Below, in pieces: positions 18,342-27,092 of a stretch of DNA of 64,000 nt; the stretch's first letter is position 1; each line of letters opens with the position of its first letter. The stretch lies in contig NZ_CM001373.1 of the NCBI RefSeq assembly GCF_000236165.1, positions 722,304 through 786,303 of the forward strand, read 5' to 3'. The notes under the pieces are model-generated. The model was not told the origin of the DNA. It made no database searches and saw only the letters and a list, made by a program, of their open reading frames with translations. The position numbers were made by a program, and so were the translations under genes. Origin of the DNA: Fluoribacter dumoffii NY 23. GTDB taxonomy: Bacteria > Pseudomonadota > Gammaproteobacteria > Legionellales > Legionellaceae.

Positions 18342-19396
18342 AAAATCCCCTTGGTTGATGGCATGGCATTATTTGTTTTCGTACATGCCTGGCCTAGAGC
18401 TCGACCCAAAGATTTGAAACAGGCTTCAATCATGTGGTGGTGATTTTGACCTTTTACTTCAATATGAATGGTTGCACCCAAAGCGGCGGCTAATGAATTA
18501 AAAAAATGGGGAACCATTTCGGTTGCCATGCCCCCAACAAACTCTCGTGTAAACTGACCTTTAAATTCACAAAAACTTCTGCCACTGATATCTATTGCTA
18601 TAGAAGCCAAAGCCTCATCCATGGGTAAAGTAAAACCATAACGATTTATTCCCCATTTATCACCCAGGGATTTTTTTATTCCTTCACCTAGTGCAATTGC
18701 GGTATCCTCAATTAAATGATGATCATCCACCTCCACATCACCTTTAGCATATAAATCCAGATTAAACCCGGCATGTTTGGCTATTTGTTCCAGCATGTGA
18801 TTAAAAAAAGGCAATGGAGTCTCTATAGTGCCGCATTGATCAGTATCGAGGGTCAAAACCAGATTGATTTCAGTTTCTTTAGTCTTTCTTTTAATGCTTG
18901 CGCAACGTTTGGAGTTCAGGATTGTTTGAGCAATCTGCCCCCATCCTTGTTCTTTAGAGATCAATAAAAAATTGAGATTCAAATTGTTTGCAAACTCCCG
19001 GTCGGTTTCCCGATCACCGATAACCCAGGAAGAGGATTTGTTGATCACAGTATCTGCCAAAAATTGATTCACAAGGCCAGTTTTAGGCTTTCGACAGGAA
19101 CAATCGTCTTCAGGCATGTGAGGACAAATAAATATTTCATCAAAAAATATTCCCTGCGAAGAAAAAAGATCCAAAGTAAATTCATGACAGATCATAAAAT
19201 CTTCTTCAGGAAAGGAGGGAGTGCCAATACCATTTTGATTACTCACCATAACAAGGCGAAAACCTTCTTTTTGTAATAGCAGCAATGCAGGGATTACATG
19301 GGGTGTGAGTTTGATTTTATCGAGAGAGTCTACTTGAAAATCAAAAGGTTCCTCAATTAAGGTTCCATCGCGATCAATAAATAATGTTTTTTGCAT
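18338..19396 (-). CDS. hisB: Bifunctional histidinol-phosphatase / imidazoleglycerol-phosphate dehydratase HisB
   Basis: Fused enzyme for steps 6 and 8. The N-terminal HAD phosphatase begins [17 protein letters not shown] (nucleophile Asp in DRDGT) and carries a Cys-rich zinc loop ([11 protein letters not shown]). The C-terminal IGP dehydratase has the His-rich [10 protein letters not shown] and NHHHMIEA metal sites. The start at 19396 is chosen because it gives the family N-terminus and lies one base after hisC; a longer frame to 19468 overlaps hisC. Length 352 aa matches E. coli HisB (355). Confidence 0.96.
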   Translation of the reverse strand: MQKTLFIDRDGTLIEEPFDFQVDSLDKIKLTPHVIPALLLLQKEGFRLVMVSNQNGIGTPSFPEEDFMICHEFTLDLFSSQGIFFDEIFICPHMPEDDCSCRKPKTGLVNQFLADTVINKSSSWVIGDRETDREFANNLNLNFLLISKEQGWGQIAQTILNSKRCASIKRKTKETEINLVLTLDTDQCGTIETPLPFFNHMLEQIAKHAGFNLDLYAKGDVEVDDHHLIEDTAIALGEGIKKSLGDKWGINRYGFTLPMDEALASIAIDISGRSFCEFKGQFTREFVGGMATEMVPHFFNSLAAALGATIHIEVKGQNHHHMIEACFKSLGRALGQACTKTNNAMPSTKGIL

Positions 19397-19397
19397 A

Positions 19398-20465
19398 TCA
19401 ATTTCCCAAGTAATTATTTTGAAAGGAGGATAAAGCATTAAGCAAAATCTCATTTTGTAACTCATCACCTACTGTAATTCGTAAATGATGCTGTAATGAT
19501 GAATCAGGTGGAAAACTTTTGACCTCGATATCTTGCCTGGCAAGCCAGGAGACTAATCCCATGGAATCTTTTGTTTTAACGAGAATGAAATTTGTTTCTG
19601 TGGGATAAACGTTCTCAATAAGCGGACATAACTGCAATTCTTTAATTAACTGCGAGCGCGCCTCCTTAATCCGGTTTATTGATTCAAGAAACCACTCGGA
19701 TTTTTCCAAAGTCTGTTGTGCCAAGTCGAGCACTACACTGGAAAGAGGAAAAGGGGACATAATTGCATTAAAGGCCTGAATTACTCTTTCTTGTGCCATT
19801 AAGACTCCCAAACGAAGGTTTGCAAGCCCATAAGCTTTCGATAGGGTACGTAAAACCACTAAATTATCAAACTCGGGAATTAAACAGGTTGCACTTTGTG
19901 CCTCGGTAAACTCAATATATGCTTCATCAACAATGATTACAGAACGATCCCGATATTCATTGCAAAGCGAAGCGATAAAATCCAGGTCGAATAAATTCGC
20001 GGTAGGATTGTTTGGATTGCATAAAAAAATAATTTTGCAATTTGTTTGCCACCTGTTACGAATATCCTCTAATGAAATTTGAAACTGGCATAAAGGATCT
20101 AAGGGACATTCTATAATTGCGGCGTGTTGTAATAATGCATAAAAAGAATACATGGCAAAAGTAGGTGGAAATTGCATGCAGGCGTCTTTGCCCGCCCTTA
20201 AAAATAATCGGGTAGTTAAATCAATACCATCGTCTGAACCTCGAGTAAGAGCTATTTGCTCTTTATTCACTTTATATCGATCTGCTAATTGTTCCTGCAG
20301 CTGGTCTTTGAGGCATTTATCAGGATAATAATTTAAAGGAATATCCATGTCTAATGCAGACCAGGGAAGTTCATTTGCGTGCAATCGGTGTTTAATTGGA
20401 GTACTCCGGGTAACATAGGGTTTTTGATTCAATAATTCAGGGCGTATCAAGTTAAGTACCGTCAT
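19398..20465 (-). CDS. hisC: Histidinol-phosphate aminotransferase HisC
   Basis: PLP-dependent class II aminotransferase (step 7). The start at 20465 ([12 protein letters not shown]) has GGAGG 6 bases upstream and follows hisD by one base. [11 protein letters not shown] is the cofactor phosphate loop, NPNNPT and VDEAYIEF hold PLP contacts, and [14 protein letters not shown] contains the Schiff-base lysine. Length 355 aa is normal. Confidence 0.97.
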   Translation of the reverse strand: MTVLNLIRPELLNQKPYVTRSTPIKHRLHANELPWSALDMDIPLNYYPDKCLKDQLQEQLADRYKVNKEQIALTRGSDDGIDLTTRLFLRAGKDACMQFPPTFAMYSFYALLQHAAIIECPLDPLCQFQISLEDIRNRWQTNCKIIFLCNPNNPTANLFDLDFIASLCNEYRDRSVIIVDEAYIEFTEAQSATCLIPEFDNLVVLRTLSKAYGLANLRLGVLMAQERVIQAFNAIMSPFPLSSVVLDLAQQTLEKSEWFLESINRIKEARSQLIKELQLCPLIENVYPTETNFILVKTKDSMGLVSWLARQDIEVKSFPPDSSLQHHLRITVGDELQNEILLNALSSFQNNYLGN

Positions 20466-20466
20466 T

Positions 20467-21762
20467 TCAATCCTCCAGAGCATTTAATCTAATTTCTACT
20501 GCTTGCGCATGGGCATCCAGGCCTTCAATTTGAGCCAAAGCAATTGCTGAGGACCCTAAGTTTATAATGCCCTCCCTATTAATTGATTGAACATTAAAAC
20601 AAGTTAAAAAATCCTCTGTACTAAGGCCATTATGATTTTTGGCAAACCCATTGGTGGGCAAAACATGATTGGACCCGGTAACGTAATCCCCCAGTGTTTC
20701 CGCAGCCCAGGGGCCAAGAAAAAGAGTACCTGCAGAGCGGATTTCTTCTACCCAGGACTCAGCATCTTCGCGATTTATAATCAAATGTTCCGGAGCATAT
20801 GAATTAATTATACTTAATTGTTCTGCTTTCTCGGCACAGACAATAATCAGGCTATTTGCCAGCGATTGGGTAATAATTTGTTTTCTTGATAGGGTATTAA
20901 ATTGAACTTGTAGTTGTTGGTTCACCTGTTCTGCAAATTGCGGCGTATCACAGATCAACATGACCTGAGAGTCGACCCCATGTTCCGCTTGTGCCAATAA
21001 ATCAGCCGCGACAAATGCTGGATTTGTTTGATCATTGGCAATGATCATTACTTCAGAAGGGCCGGCAGGCATATCTATAGCTGCGCCTTGAGGATCTATG
21101 GCAACTAAAGTTTTAGCTTCGGTGACATAACTGTTGCCTGGTCCAAAAATCTTATCTACCTTGGTCACGGTTTGTGTACCATAAGCCATAGCAGCGATTG
21201 CTTGTGCACCTCCAAGTGTATATATGGTATTTATGCCGCATAATCGTGCTGCCACAAGCAGATGTTCATTAATTGAACCTGATGCATCTGGCGGAGTACA
21301 CAATATTTTAACAGGGCATCCAGCTACGAGTGCAGGTATTGCTTGCATTAATAATGAAGAAACCAACGGAGTTTGGTTGCCCCCAGGCACATACAAACCG
21401 ACTCGTTGAATAGGTCTATAGGCAGTGTAAATGTTCACCCCTGGGGCTGTGCTTGTTTTTCTTATTTCAGGTAAACGGGATTGGTGGTAAAGGGTAATTG
21501 TTTTTATGGCATCAAGGATTGCATTGAGTGATTTCTTATTGATGCAGGCATTTTCAATTTTTTGCCTTGGAATTTGCAAACTGTCTAAAGCGGCGCCGTC
21601 AAATTGTTTCGTGAAAGAAAATAATGCATGATCTCCATAGGTCCGCACCTGGTTAATAATTTCCTGCACTTTGTTTTTTACTGAGGATATTTGCAAAGGG
21701 CGAGTTAGAGTCTGTTTTTTCTCAGCTTCGGACAGGGATTGCCAATTTTTAATTGATAACAT
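20467..21762 (-). CDS. hisD: Histidinol dehydrogenase HisD
   Basis: Zinc NAD-dependent enzyme for the last two oxidations to histidine. YVPGGNQTPLVSS, KIFGPGNSYVTEAK and the catalytic segment SYAPEHLI are present, with zinc-ligand region AEHG. Two tandem ATGs exist (21765 and 21762); the second sits 7 bases from GGAG and is preferred. Length 431 aa is close to E. coli HisD (434). The ribosome site lies inside the end of hisG. Confidence 0.97.
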   Translation of the reverse strand: MLSIKNWQSLSEAEKKQTLTRPLQISSVKNKVQEIINQVRTYGDHALFSFTKQFDGAALDSLQIPRQKIENACINKKSLNAILDAIKTITLYHQSRLPEIRKTSTAPGVNIYTAYRPIQRVGLYVPGGNQTPLVSSLLMQAIPALVAGCPVKILCTPPDASGSINEHLLVAARLCGINTIYTLGGAQAIAAMAYGTQTVTKVDKIFGPGNSYVTEAKTLVAIDPQGAAIDMPAGPSEVMIIANDQTNPAFVAADLLAQAEHGVDSQVMLICDTPQFAEQVNQQLQVQFNTLSRKQIITQSLANSLIIVCAEKAEQLSIINSYAPEHLIINREDAESWVEEIRSAGTLFLGPWAAETLGDYVTGSNHVLPTNGFAKNHNGLSTEDFLTCFNVQSINREGIINLGSSAIALAQIEGLDAHAQAVEIRLNALED

Positions 21763-21766
21763 CATA

Positions 21767-22648
21767 TTACTCCAACATTTTCTCTATAGGTAAAACCAAT
21801 ATGGAGCTGGCTCCAAGAGTTTGGATGGTTTCTAAGGTGTTCCAGAATACCCGTTCGCTGGAAACCACATGAACGGCTACTTTATTTATATTTCCTGGTA
21901 AAGGCAGAATGGTCGGGGACTCAGCACCAGGCAATTTCTCTGCAATTGCTTCAAGAGCCGACTTTGGTGCGTGAAAAACAATATATTTCCTTTCTTGTGC
22001 TTGCTGGACCGCTTGAATTCTGCGAGCCAGCATATCGAATAAATCTTGAAATGCATATGAAGAGCCCTGATCACTTTGTATCAATACAGCCTGGCTTGAA
22101 AGCACAGTATCGACTTCGCAAAGCTTGTTGTCTTCCAGAGTCTGGCCACTTGATACCAGGTCACAAATTGCATCAGCCATACCCATTCGCGGAGCAACCT
22201 CAATTGAACCCGATAATACCAGGCTGTCTGCACATATTTTCTTATCGCGTAAATATTGGTTCAGGAGATTAGGGTAACTCGTAGCGATTCGTTTACCTTC
22301 GAGACTTCCTGGACCCTGGTAATCGAGAGATTCAGGAACAGCGATAGATAAACGACACGTACATGTTCCTAATGCGGCCGAAACCTTGTACTGCTTGCCA
22401 GGATTGGCAAGAAATGCTTCTAACAGGACATTTTCACCAACAATTCCTCCGTCACATAGACCATCAAAGACTAAAACAGGTATGTCATCATCCCGAACGA
22501 AAAGTAAATCGATAGGAAAGTTATCAACATGAGTGAGCAAGCTATTGGGCTTTATACGGAATTTTAAACCGCATTGTTGTAACAGATTTATGGACTCTTC
22601 TGCTAAACGCCCCTTTTTTTGCAAGGCCAAACGTAAACGATTTTTCAC
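21767..22648 (-). CDS. hisG: ATP phosphoribosyltransferase HisG (long form)
   Basis: First committed step of histidine synthesis; feedback-inhibited by histidine. At 293 aa it is the long, hexameric form with its own C-terminal ACT-like regulatory domain, so no HisZ is needed. Visible are LRLALQKKGRLAEES at the start, the GLCDGGIVGENVL segment, and GSIEVAPRMGMADAICDLV (PRPP site). The GTG start overlaps the preceding regulator stop codon (GTGA), indicating coupling. Confidence 0.96.
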   Translation of the reverse strand: MKNRLRLALQKKGRLAEESINLLQQCGLKFRIKPNSLLTHVDNFPIDLLFVRDDDIPVLVFDGLCDGGIVGENVLLEAFLANPGKQYKVSAALGTCTCRLSIAVPESLDYQGPGSLEGKRIATSYPNLLNQYLRDKKICADSLVLSGSIEVAPRMGMADAICDLVSSGQTLEDNKLCEVDTVLSSQAVLIQSDQGSSYAFQDLFDMLARRIQAVQQAQERKYIVFHAPKSALEAIAEKLPGAESPTILPLPGNINKVAVHVVSSERVFWNTLETIQTLGASSILVLPIEKMLE

Positions 22649-22941
22649 GACAACTCCAATCTTTTGGCGATTAGCTCATAACCGCCTGTACCAAAACTCA
22701 AACAACGTGCAACACGGGTTATAGTCGTCACGCTGACACCTGTTTGCTCATGTATTGTGCGATAGGGAATTCCTTGTCGTAATAAAGGAACAACCTGCCA
22801 ACGGTCTGACATTGCTTCCAATTCTGCTGGAGTACATAAATCAGTAAAAAATTGTAACGCTTCTTCTTTATTCTCGAGCAAACTGATCGCATGCATTAAA
22901 TCAGGAAGTGCTGAATGCTTTACTGTGGCATGTGTTTTCAT
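22645..22941 (-). CDS. TrpR-family (YerC/YecD) regulator, likely histidine repressor
   Basis: 98-aa helical protein of the TrpR-related YerC/YecD family. It has the multi-helix body (CTPAELEAMSDRWQVVPLL) followed by a helix-turn-helix (YRTIHEQTGVSVTTITRVAR). As first gene of the operon and translationally coupled to hisG, it is well placed to autoregulate histidine synthesis; TrpR-like HisR regulators have been proposed for other bacteria. Corepressor and operator are inferred. A palindrome touching the promoter -10 (22965-22977) is the obvious candidate site. Confidence 0.9.
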   Translation of the reverse strand: MKTHATVKHSALPDLMHAISLLENKEEALQFFTDLCTPAELEAMSDRWQVVPLLRQGIPYRTIHEQTGVSVTTITRVARCLSFGTGGYELIAKRLELS

Positions 22942-22949
22942 AATAATGT

Positions 22950-22977
22950 ATTAACGTAATAGAACATTAGCGCAATG
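22950..22977 (-). promoter_or_regulatory. Candidate operator palindromes upstream of the his operon
   Basis: Two short inverted repeats, ATTAACGTAAT (22950-22960) and CATTAGCGCAATG (22965-22977), lie between the -10 and the first start codon; the second overlaps the -10. The layout suits a repressor that blocks polymerase. Binding by the adjacent TrpR-like protein is inference. Confidence 0.45.
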
Positions 22978-23004
22978 ATACTGCGATATTTCAAATGCTG
23001 TCAA
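22975..23004 (-). promoter_or_regulatory. his operon promoter
   Basis: On the minus strand a perfect -35 TTGACA (22999-23004) is followed by an 18-bp spacer and -10 TATCAT (22975-22980). The leader to the first ATG is short, with no room for a histidine-rich attenuator peptide. Confidence 0.75.
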
Positions 23005-23161
23005 TACTAAAATTGCGGAATGGGTTTTTGGTTAAAAGCAATTATTTATACAGGGTAGGGGATGCGTGTTTGCGTTAAGCAGGGTAATCCGGAATCATTT
23101 CATATTATTAATGATTAATTCCGGTTTTTCCCAGTGGTTGGTTTTATAAACTTTTATGGAA

Positions 23162-23794
23162 CTAACACCCATATTCGGCTTGATAATCTTCAAGTTTTAT
23201 AACTTGTTCGTTTTGATTCATGCTCTTTAGATAATCGATTAAATCAAACAAAGTGATTATCGAATAAACCTCAATGCCTTGAGATTTGATTTCAGTGAGG
23301 GTGGATTCTTGGGTTAAACCGCGTTCACATCGATCCAACGCAATGATGACACCGGTTAATTGGCCTCCATTTTCTTTAATTAAAGCCTGTGATTCTCTAA
23401 AAGCAGTTCCTGCCGTAATGACATCGTCAACAATAATTGTTTTTCCAGTTAAAGGTGCACCAATTAATTGACCTCCTTCTCCATGATCTTTTACTTCTTT
23501 ACGATTAAAAGTAACGGTGGTGTCTTTGCCTAATTCCGCTAGAGCGATTGCTGTTGCTGTGGCCAAGGGTAAACCTTTATAAGCAGGTCCGAATAAATGA
23601 TCAAAGCAGGCTTGATGTTCGATTAGGGTTTTTGCATAAAACTGACCTAACTGCCTTAAGGCCTCTCCTTGATAAAATAATCCTGCATTAAAAAAATAAG
23701 GGCTGGTTCGACCTGATTTCAAGGTAAACTCACCAAATTTTAATACCTGGCAATCAAGTGCTAATTTTATAAAAGCTGATTTCATCTGATTCAT
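23162..23794 (-). CDS. pyrE: Orotate phosphoribosyltransferase PyrE
   Basis: Converts orotate and PRPP to OMP in pyrimidine synthesis. The PRPP loop [12 protein letters not shown] is intact, as are [19 protein letters not shown] near the N-terminus and the mobile loop with [11 protein letters not shown]. The start at 23794 ([10 protein letters not shown]) gives 210 aa, close to E. coli PyrE (213), and has GGAAA upstream; a longer frame to 23857 is rejected. It is divergent from the cold-shock gene and separate from the his operon. Confidence 0.95.
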   Translation of the reverse strand: MNQMKSAFIKLALDCQVLKFGEFTLKSGRTSPYFFNAGLFYQGEALRQLGQFYAKTLIEHQACFDHLFGPAYKGLPLATATAIALAELGKDTTVTFNRKEVKDHGEGGQLIGAPLTGKTIIVDDVITAGTAFRESQALIKENGGQLTGVIIALDRCERGLTQESTLTEIKSQGIEVYSIITLFDLIDYLKSMNQNEQVIKLEDYQAEYGC

Positions 23795-23850
23795 TATGTA
23801 TTTCCAATAGAAAAAAAAAGTATAAAGATCCTGATTTTTTAAAAAAATCC

Positions 23851-23878
23851 TTAACAATCAATAAAAAACTGCTATGCT
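23851..23878 (+). promoter_or_regulatory. Candidate promoter of the cold-shock gene
   Basis: TTAACA (23851-23856), 16-bp spacer, TATGCT (23873-23878). This would give a leader of about 130 bases, long like that of cspA-type mRNAs. Confidence 0.45.
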
Positions 23879-23886
23879 AATCTATA

Positions 23887-23908
23887 TGTAGGAAAATTTT
23901 TTCCTACA
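23887..23908 (+). promoter_or_regulatory. Perfect hairpin at the start of the cold-shock leader
   Basis: TGTAGGAAAA (23887-23896) pairs with TTTTCCTACA (23899-23908) over a TT loop, right where the mRNA should begin. It could be an RNA thermosensor or stabilising 5' structure, or a protein-binding DNA palindrome. Confidence 0.5.
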
Positions 23909-24017
23909 TGAGTAAATGTTTATTATAACTCAGCGTTCAAATCATGAATATTTTAATGCTGAAAAATAAACATATGTAATTGTTGGATAGTAAAGCTTAA
24001 GACAAAGGGGATAGCTA

Positions 24018-24233
24018 ATGTCGCAAAGAGAAACGGGCCATGTAAAATGGTTCAATGAGAAAAAAGGATTTGGATTTATTATTAACGAAAATGGTGATGA
24101 CATTTTTGTTCATTATAAAGATATTCAAGGTGTCGGATTCAAAACCCTTCATGAGAATGATCCAGTTTCCTTTGTGCTTGATAAAGGACCAAAAGGACTG
24201 AAAGCACAAGACGTTACAATTATAACTGAATAA
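24018..24233 (+). CDS. Cold-shock domain protein (CspA family)
   Basis: Single-stranded nucleic-acid chaperone of 71 aa. It shows HVKWFNEKKGFGFI (RNP-1) and DDIFVHY (RNP-2) with the usual aromatic RNA-stacking residues. AAAGGGG lies ahead of the ATG. A long AT-rich leader with a perfect hairpin suggests post-transcriptional control like cspA. Which Csp paralogue it is cannot be told from the sequence. Confidence 0.95.
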   Translation: MSQRETGHVKWFNEKKGFGFIINENGDDIFVHYKDIQGVGFKTLHENDPVSFVLDKGPKGLKAQDVTIITE

Positions 24234-24555
24234 GTTAGAGTAACGAATTATATATTCTCAGCTATCGCTGCGTGTTAAGTTGAACCTGGGCTAAAATTAA
24301 CCCGGGTTGCTTCTCATGCACTGTATATGGTTGTTACTACGACCTCGAATTTTTTTGTTTAGGGAAAAGTATGTTTACCGAACCTGAACTTTTTAACTCA
24401 AGAGGTTCTTCGGTAGCAATACTATTTTTTTGTCTGAAATTCTCCCTTATACATCTGTCCTGTAAAGAAATTATTTTTAAAGACTCTTGAATTCCCTGAA
24501 TTTATCTACATATATACCTCTCGTGCTCTAAAAATTTGTTTTGAGGTGTATGTGT
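24234..24555. other. Intergenic region with one GC palindrome
   Basis: About 320 bases without a supported gene. The only structure is AACCTGGG (24283-24290) opposite CCCGGGTT (24301-24308), a near-perfect stem of the GC-rich palindrome family, possibly the cold-shock gene terminator. The rest is AT-rich and probably holds the promoter of the PhzF-like gene. Confidence 0.5.
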
Positions 24556-25344
24556 ATGAAAAATTTGCCTATGTATCAAGTGGATGCATTTGCTTCTACT
24601 CTTTTTGAAGGTAATCCCGCAGCAGTATGTCCTTTAGATAAGTGGTTAACTGAACAGGAAATGCAAAAGGTTGCTTTAGAGAATAATTTATCAGAAACGG
24701 CTTTTTTTGTTCCTGAGGGAGAGGGATTTTATATAAGATGGTTTACACCTAATGAAGAAGTTGCATTATGCGGGCATGCTACCCTTGCAACGGCTCATGT
24801 CATTTTTGAAGAATTAAAATTTAAAGGTGACGAAATCAAGTTTAATTCCCAAAGCGGAACCCTTATTGTTCGCAGACATGGTAATGGGTTAATGATGGAT
24901 TTTCCGGCATTACCTTATCATCCCATTGAACTTACACCCGAATTGCAGCAATTAAATCTTAAAAAACCGCAGAAAGTTATTAAAAGTCAGTTTGATTTGA
25001 TGTTTGTTTATGAGAATGAAAAAGATGTGCGTGAAGCCCAACCAGATTTGGATGCGGTGGCGCGTTTGGCTTATAGAGGTTTGATTTTAACTGCCCCGGG
25101 AAAAAACTCTGATGTGTATTCACGATGTTTTTATCCAGGGTGCAATGTCCCCGAAGACCCAGTAACTGGCTCTGCTCATTGCGTGATAGCCCCTTATTGG
25201 TGTGAGCAACTCAATAAATCCTCCATAAAGGCGATGCAAGGTGGTGCGCGTCAGGGTAAATTGGAATGCGAGGTTAAAGAAGGCCGAGTTTTTCTATATG
25301 GAACAACCCATCTATACATGCGGGGGACCATTTATCTGCCATGA
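24556..25344 (+). CDS. PhzF family isomerase/epimerase-like protein
   Basis: Member of the PhzF (diaminopimelate-epimerase fold) superfamily, substrate unknown. The N-terminus MYQVDAFASTLFEGNPAAV, the active-site acidic residue segment NNLSETAFF, the GHATLATAH motif and the EDPVTGSAHC motif near the C-terminus are all clear. The start at 24556 follows GAGGTG by 7-9 bases. Length 262 aa is normal. Its stop overlaps the next GNAT gene by four bases, so the pair is coupled. No phenazine genes are nearby. Confidence 0.9.
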   Translation: MKNLPMYQVDAFASTLFEGNPAAVCPLDKWLTEQEMQKVALENNLSETAFFVPEGEGFYIRWFTPNEEVALCGHATLATAHVIFEELKFKGDEIKFNSQSGTLIVRRHGNGLMMDFPALPYHPIELTPELQQLNLKKPQKVIKSQFDLMFVYENEKDVREAQPDLDAVARLAYRGLILTAPGKNSDVYSRCFYPGCNVPEDPVTGSAHCVIAPYWCEQLNKSSIKAMQGGARQGKLECEVKEGRVFLYGTTHLYMRGTIYLP

Positions 25345-25886
25345 ACACGATACAAACCCCAAGGCTCTTGTTAAGGGCCTGGAACGAGGAAGATATCGCT
25401 CCATTTTTATCAATGAACCAGGACCCCAAAGTAATGGAATTCATCCCCGCACTTTGGACTGTAGATACTGTTGTTCATTTTATCCAGTGCATGAATGCCC
25501 AGCTCATTGAGAAAAATTATACTTTATGGGCTGTTGAGGAAAAAAGTACAAAACACTTTATGGGGTTTATTGGTTTAAATAGCCCGGCTTGGCAGGCACA
25601 TTTTACTCCTTGTGTCGAAATTGGTTGGCGGCTTGCATATGCTTTTTGGGGAAAAGGTTACGCAACCGAGGGGGCTCGGGCTGTTAGGGAGTATGCTTTT
25701 CAGAAGTTAAAATTAGAAGAACTGGTTGCTTTTACCGTGCCTGATAATATACGTTCCCAGCGAGTTATGGAAAAACTTGGAATGATTCGGGATGAGAAGG
25801 GTGATTTTCTTCATCCTAAAATTGATCCTGTCAATTCTTTGGCGAAGCATTATCTGTTCAGAATAGCCCATAGCAAGACCCAATAA
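25341..25886 (+). CDS. GNAT family N-acetyltransferase (RimJ/RimL type)
   Basis: Acetyl-CoA-dependent acyltransferase of 181 aa in the Acetyltransf_3 group that includes RimJ/RimL and SpeG-like enzymes. It begins TPRLLLRAWNEEDIAPF, has IGWRLAYAFWGKGYATEG (acetyl-CoA loop) and VPDNIRSQRVMEKLGM near the end. The substrate cannot be told. Translationally coupled to the PhzF gene by an ATGA overlap. Confidence 0.88.
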   Translation: MNTIQTPRLLLRAWNEEDIAPFLSMNQDPKVMEFIPALWTVDTVVHFIQCMNAQLIEKNYTLWAVEEKSTKHFMGFIGLNSPAWQAHFTPCVEIGWRLAYAFWGKGYATEGARAVREYAFQKLKLEELVAFTVPDNIRSQRVMEKLGMIRDEKGDFLHPKIDPVNSLAKHYLFRIAHSKTQ

Positions 25887-25996
25887 ACTCCTTCAGAGAA
25901 CGTAATTTTACACCGAATCACACATTTATCTAATGACTTTATACCGTGTTCTAATTATCATGAGATATTGGATTATACATGCTGAAAAGGAGCTCT

Positions 25997-26827
25997 ATGA
26001 CTGTCTATATGTTTCCTGGGCAAGGTTCCCAGGCAAAAGGAATGGGAATCGAATTATTTTCATATTTCCCTGAGCAAATGGAACAAGCTGATGAGATTCT
26101 GGGATACTCTGTTAAAGAATTATGTTTGGATGATCCAAAACAGCAGCTCAGTAATACCGAATACACCCAGCCAGCTTTATATGTTATTGAGGCACTTTCT
26201 TTCTTAGCCAGGGCCAAAGAGGAGCCCATGCCCCAATGTCTGGTTGGACATAGCTTGGGAGAGTACGCCGCTTTATTTGCAGCTGGAGTGTTTGATTTTG
26301 GCACAGGGTTGAAACTGGTGCAAAAACGCGGTGAATTGATGGCTCAAGCAAGTGGCGGTGGAATGCTCGCTGTAATTAATTTAACTGAGGAGCGAATTAA
26401 ATATCTGCTGAGAGCCAATGGGTTGGATTCAGTAGATTTTGCCAATTTCAACTCGCCGAAACAGATTGTTCTTTCAGGACCTGCTGCTGATATTGGCAAA
26501 GCAAATGAATTGCTTGCTTGTGAGGCCCTAATGTGTGTGCCTTTAAAAGTCAGCGGGGCTTTCCATTCCCGCTACATGCAGTCAGCCGCTGATGAGTTTG
26601 CTAAATTCATAGCTCCCTTCCAATTCTCAGCCCTCCAAGCGCCAGTGATTGCGAATGTTACAGCAGAACCTTATAGTGATCCGATGGTTAAGGATAATTT
26701 AGTGAAACAAATTACCCATCCTGTTCGTTGGACTGAAACAATCCGTTATTTGAAGAACCAGGGCGAAACAGTGTTCATCGAAGTGGGACCAGGAAATGTT
26801 CTGACTCGTTTGGCTGCACAAATTTAA
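25997..26827 (+). CDS. ACP S-malonyltransferase-like protein (FabD / trans-AT type)
   Basis: Acyltransferase that loads malonyl units onto acyl carrier protein. It shows MFPGQGSQAKGMG, the nucleophile in VGHSLGEYAAL, the conserved Arg in QKRGELM and the catalytic His in GAFHSRYM. The start at 25997 follows AAGGAG; an in-frame start at 25979 is rejected. At 276 aa it is shorter than FabD (about 309) and resembles free-standing acyltransferases that serve polyketide synthases. It is not next to fabH, fabG or acpP, so it is probably a second malonyltransferase. That role is inference. Confidence 0.85.
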   Translation: MTVYMFPGQGSQAKGMGIELFSYFPEQMEQADEILGYSVKELCLDDPKQQLSNTEYTQPALYVIEALSFLARAKEEPMPQCLVGHSLGEYAALFAAGVFDFGTGLKLVQKRGELMAQASGGGMLAVINLTEERIKYLLRANGLDSVDFANFNSPKQIVLSGPAADIGKANELLACEALMCVPLKVSGAFHSRYMQSAADEFAKFIAPFQFSALQAPVIANVTAEPYSDPMVKDNLVKQITHPVRWTETIRYLKNQGETVFIEVGPGNVLTRLAAQI

Positions 26828-26847
26828 TAAAACTCTGAAACCCAATG

Positions 26848-26879
26848 TTGCATAAAACTTCCTTTTTTTATGCAATTTT
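26848..26879 (+). terminator. Terminator after the FabD-like gene
   Basis: TTGCATAAA (26848-26856) pairs with TTTATGCAA (26867-26875) and TTTT follows. Intrinsic terminator. Confidence 0.75.
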
Positions 26880-27092
26880 AAAAATAAACCTTGTTTATTG
26901 GGCAGACAAGAATGTCTCCTCATGTCAGGAAAAATCTGATTGCTAGCCCTTCTTAAATTAGAGGGGCATACAGTTCAATCATCTCATATTGGAAATGGAA
27001 CCTCTTGTAAGTAAATGAAATTTCAATTCTTTACATCAAAAGAAAAATATCATCTACACTTAAATAACGGTTCAATTTACAAAGGATGTAAG

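Noticed and set aside
22941..23004. Histidine attenuator leader peptide before the his operon
   Set aside because: The leader from promoter to the first ATG is too short and contains no run of His codons.
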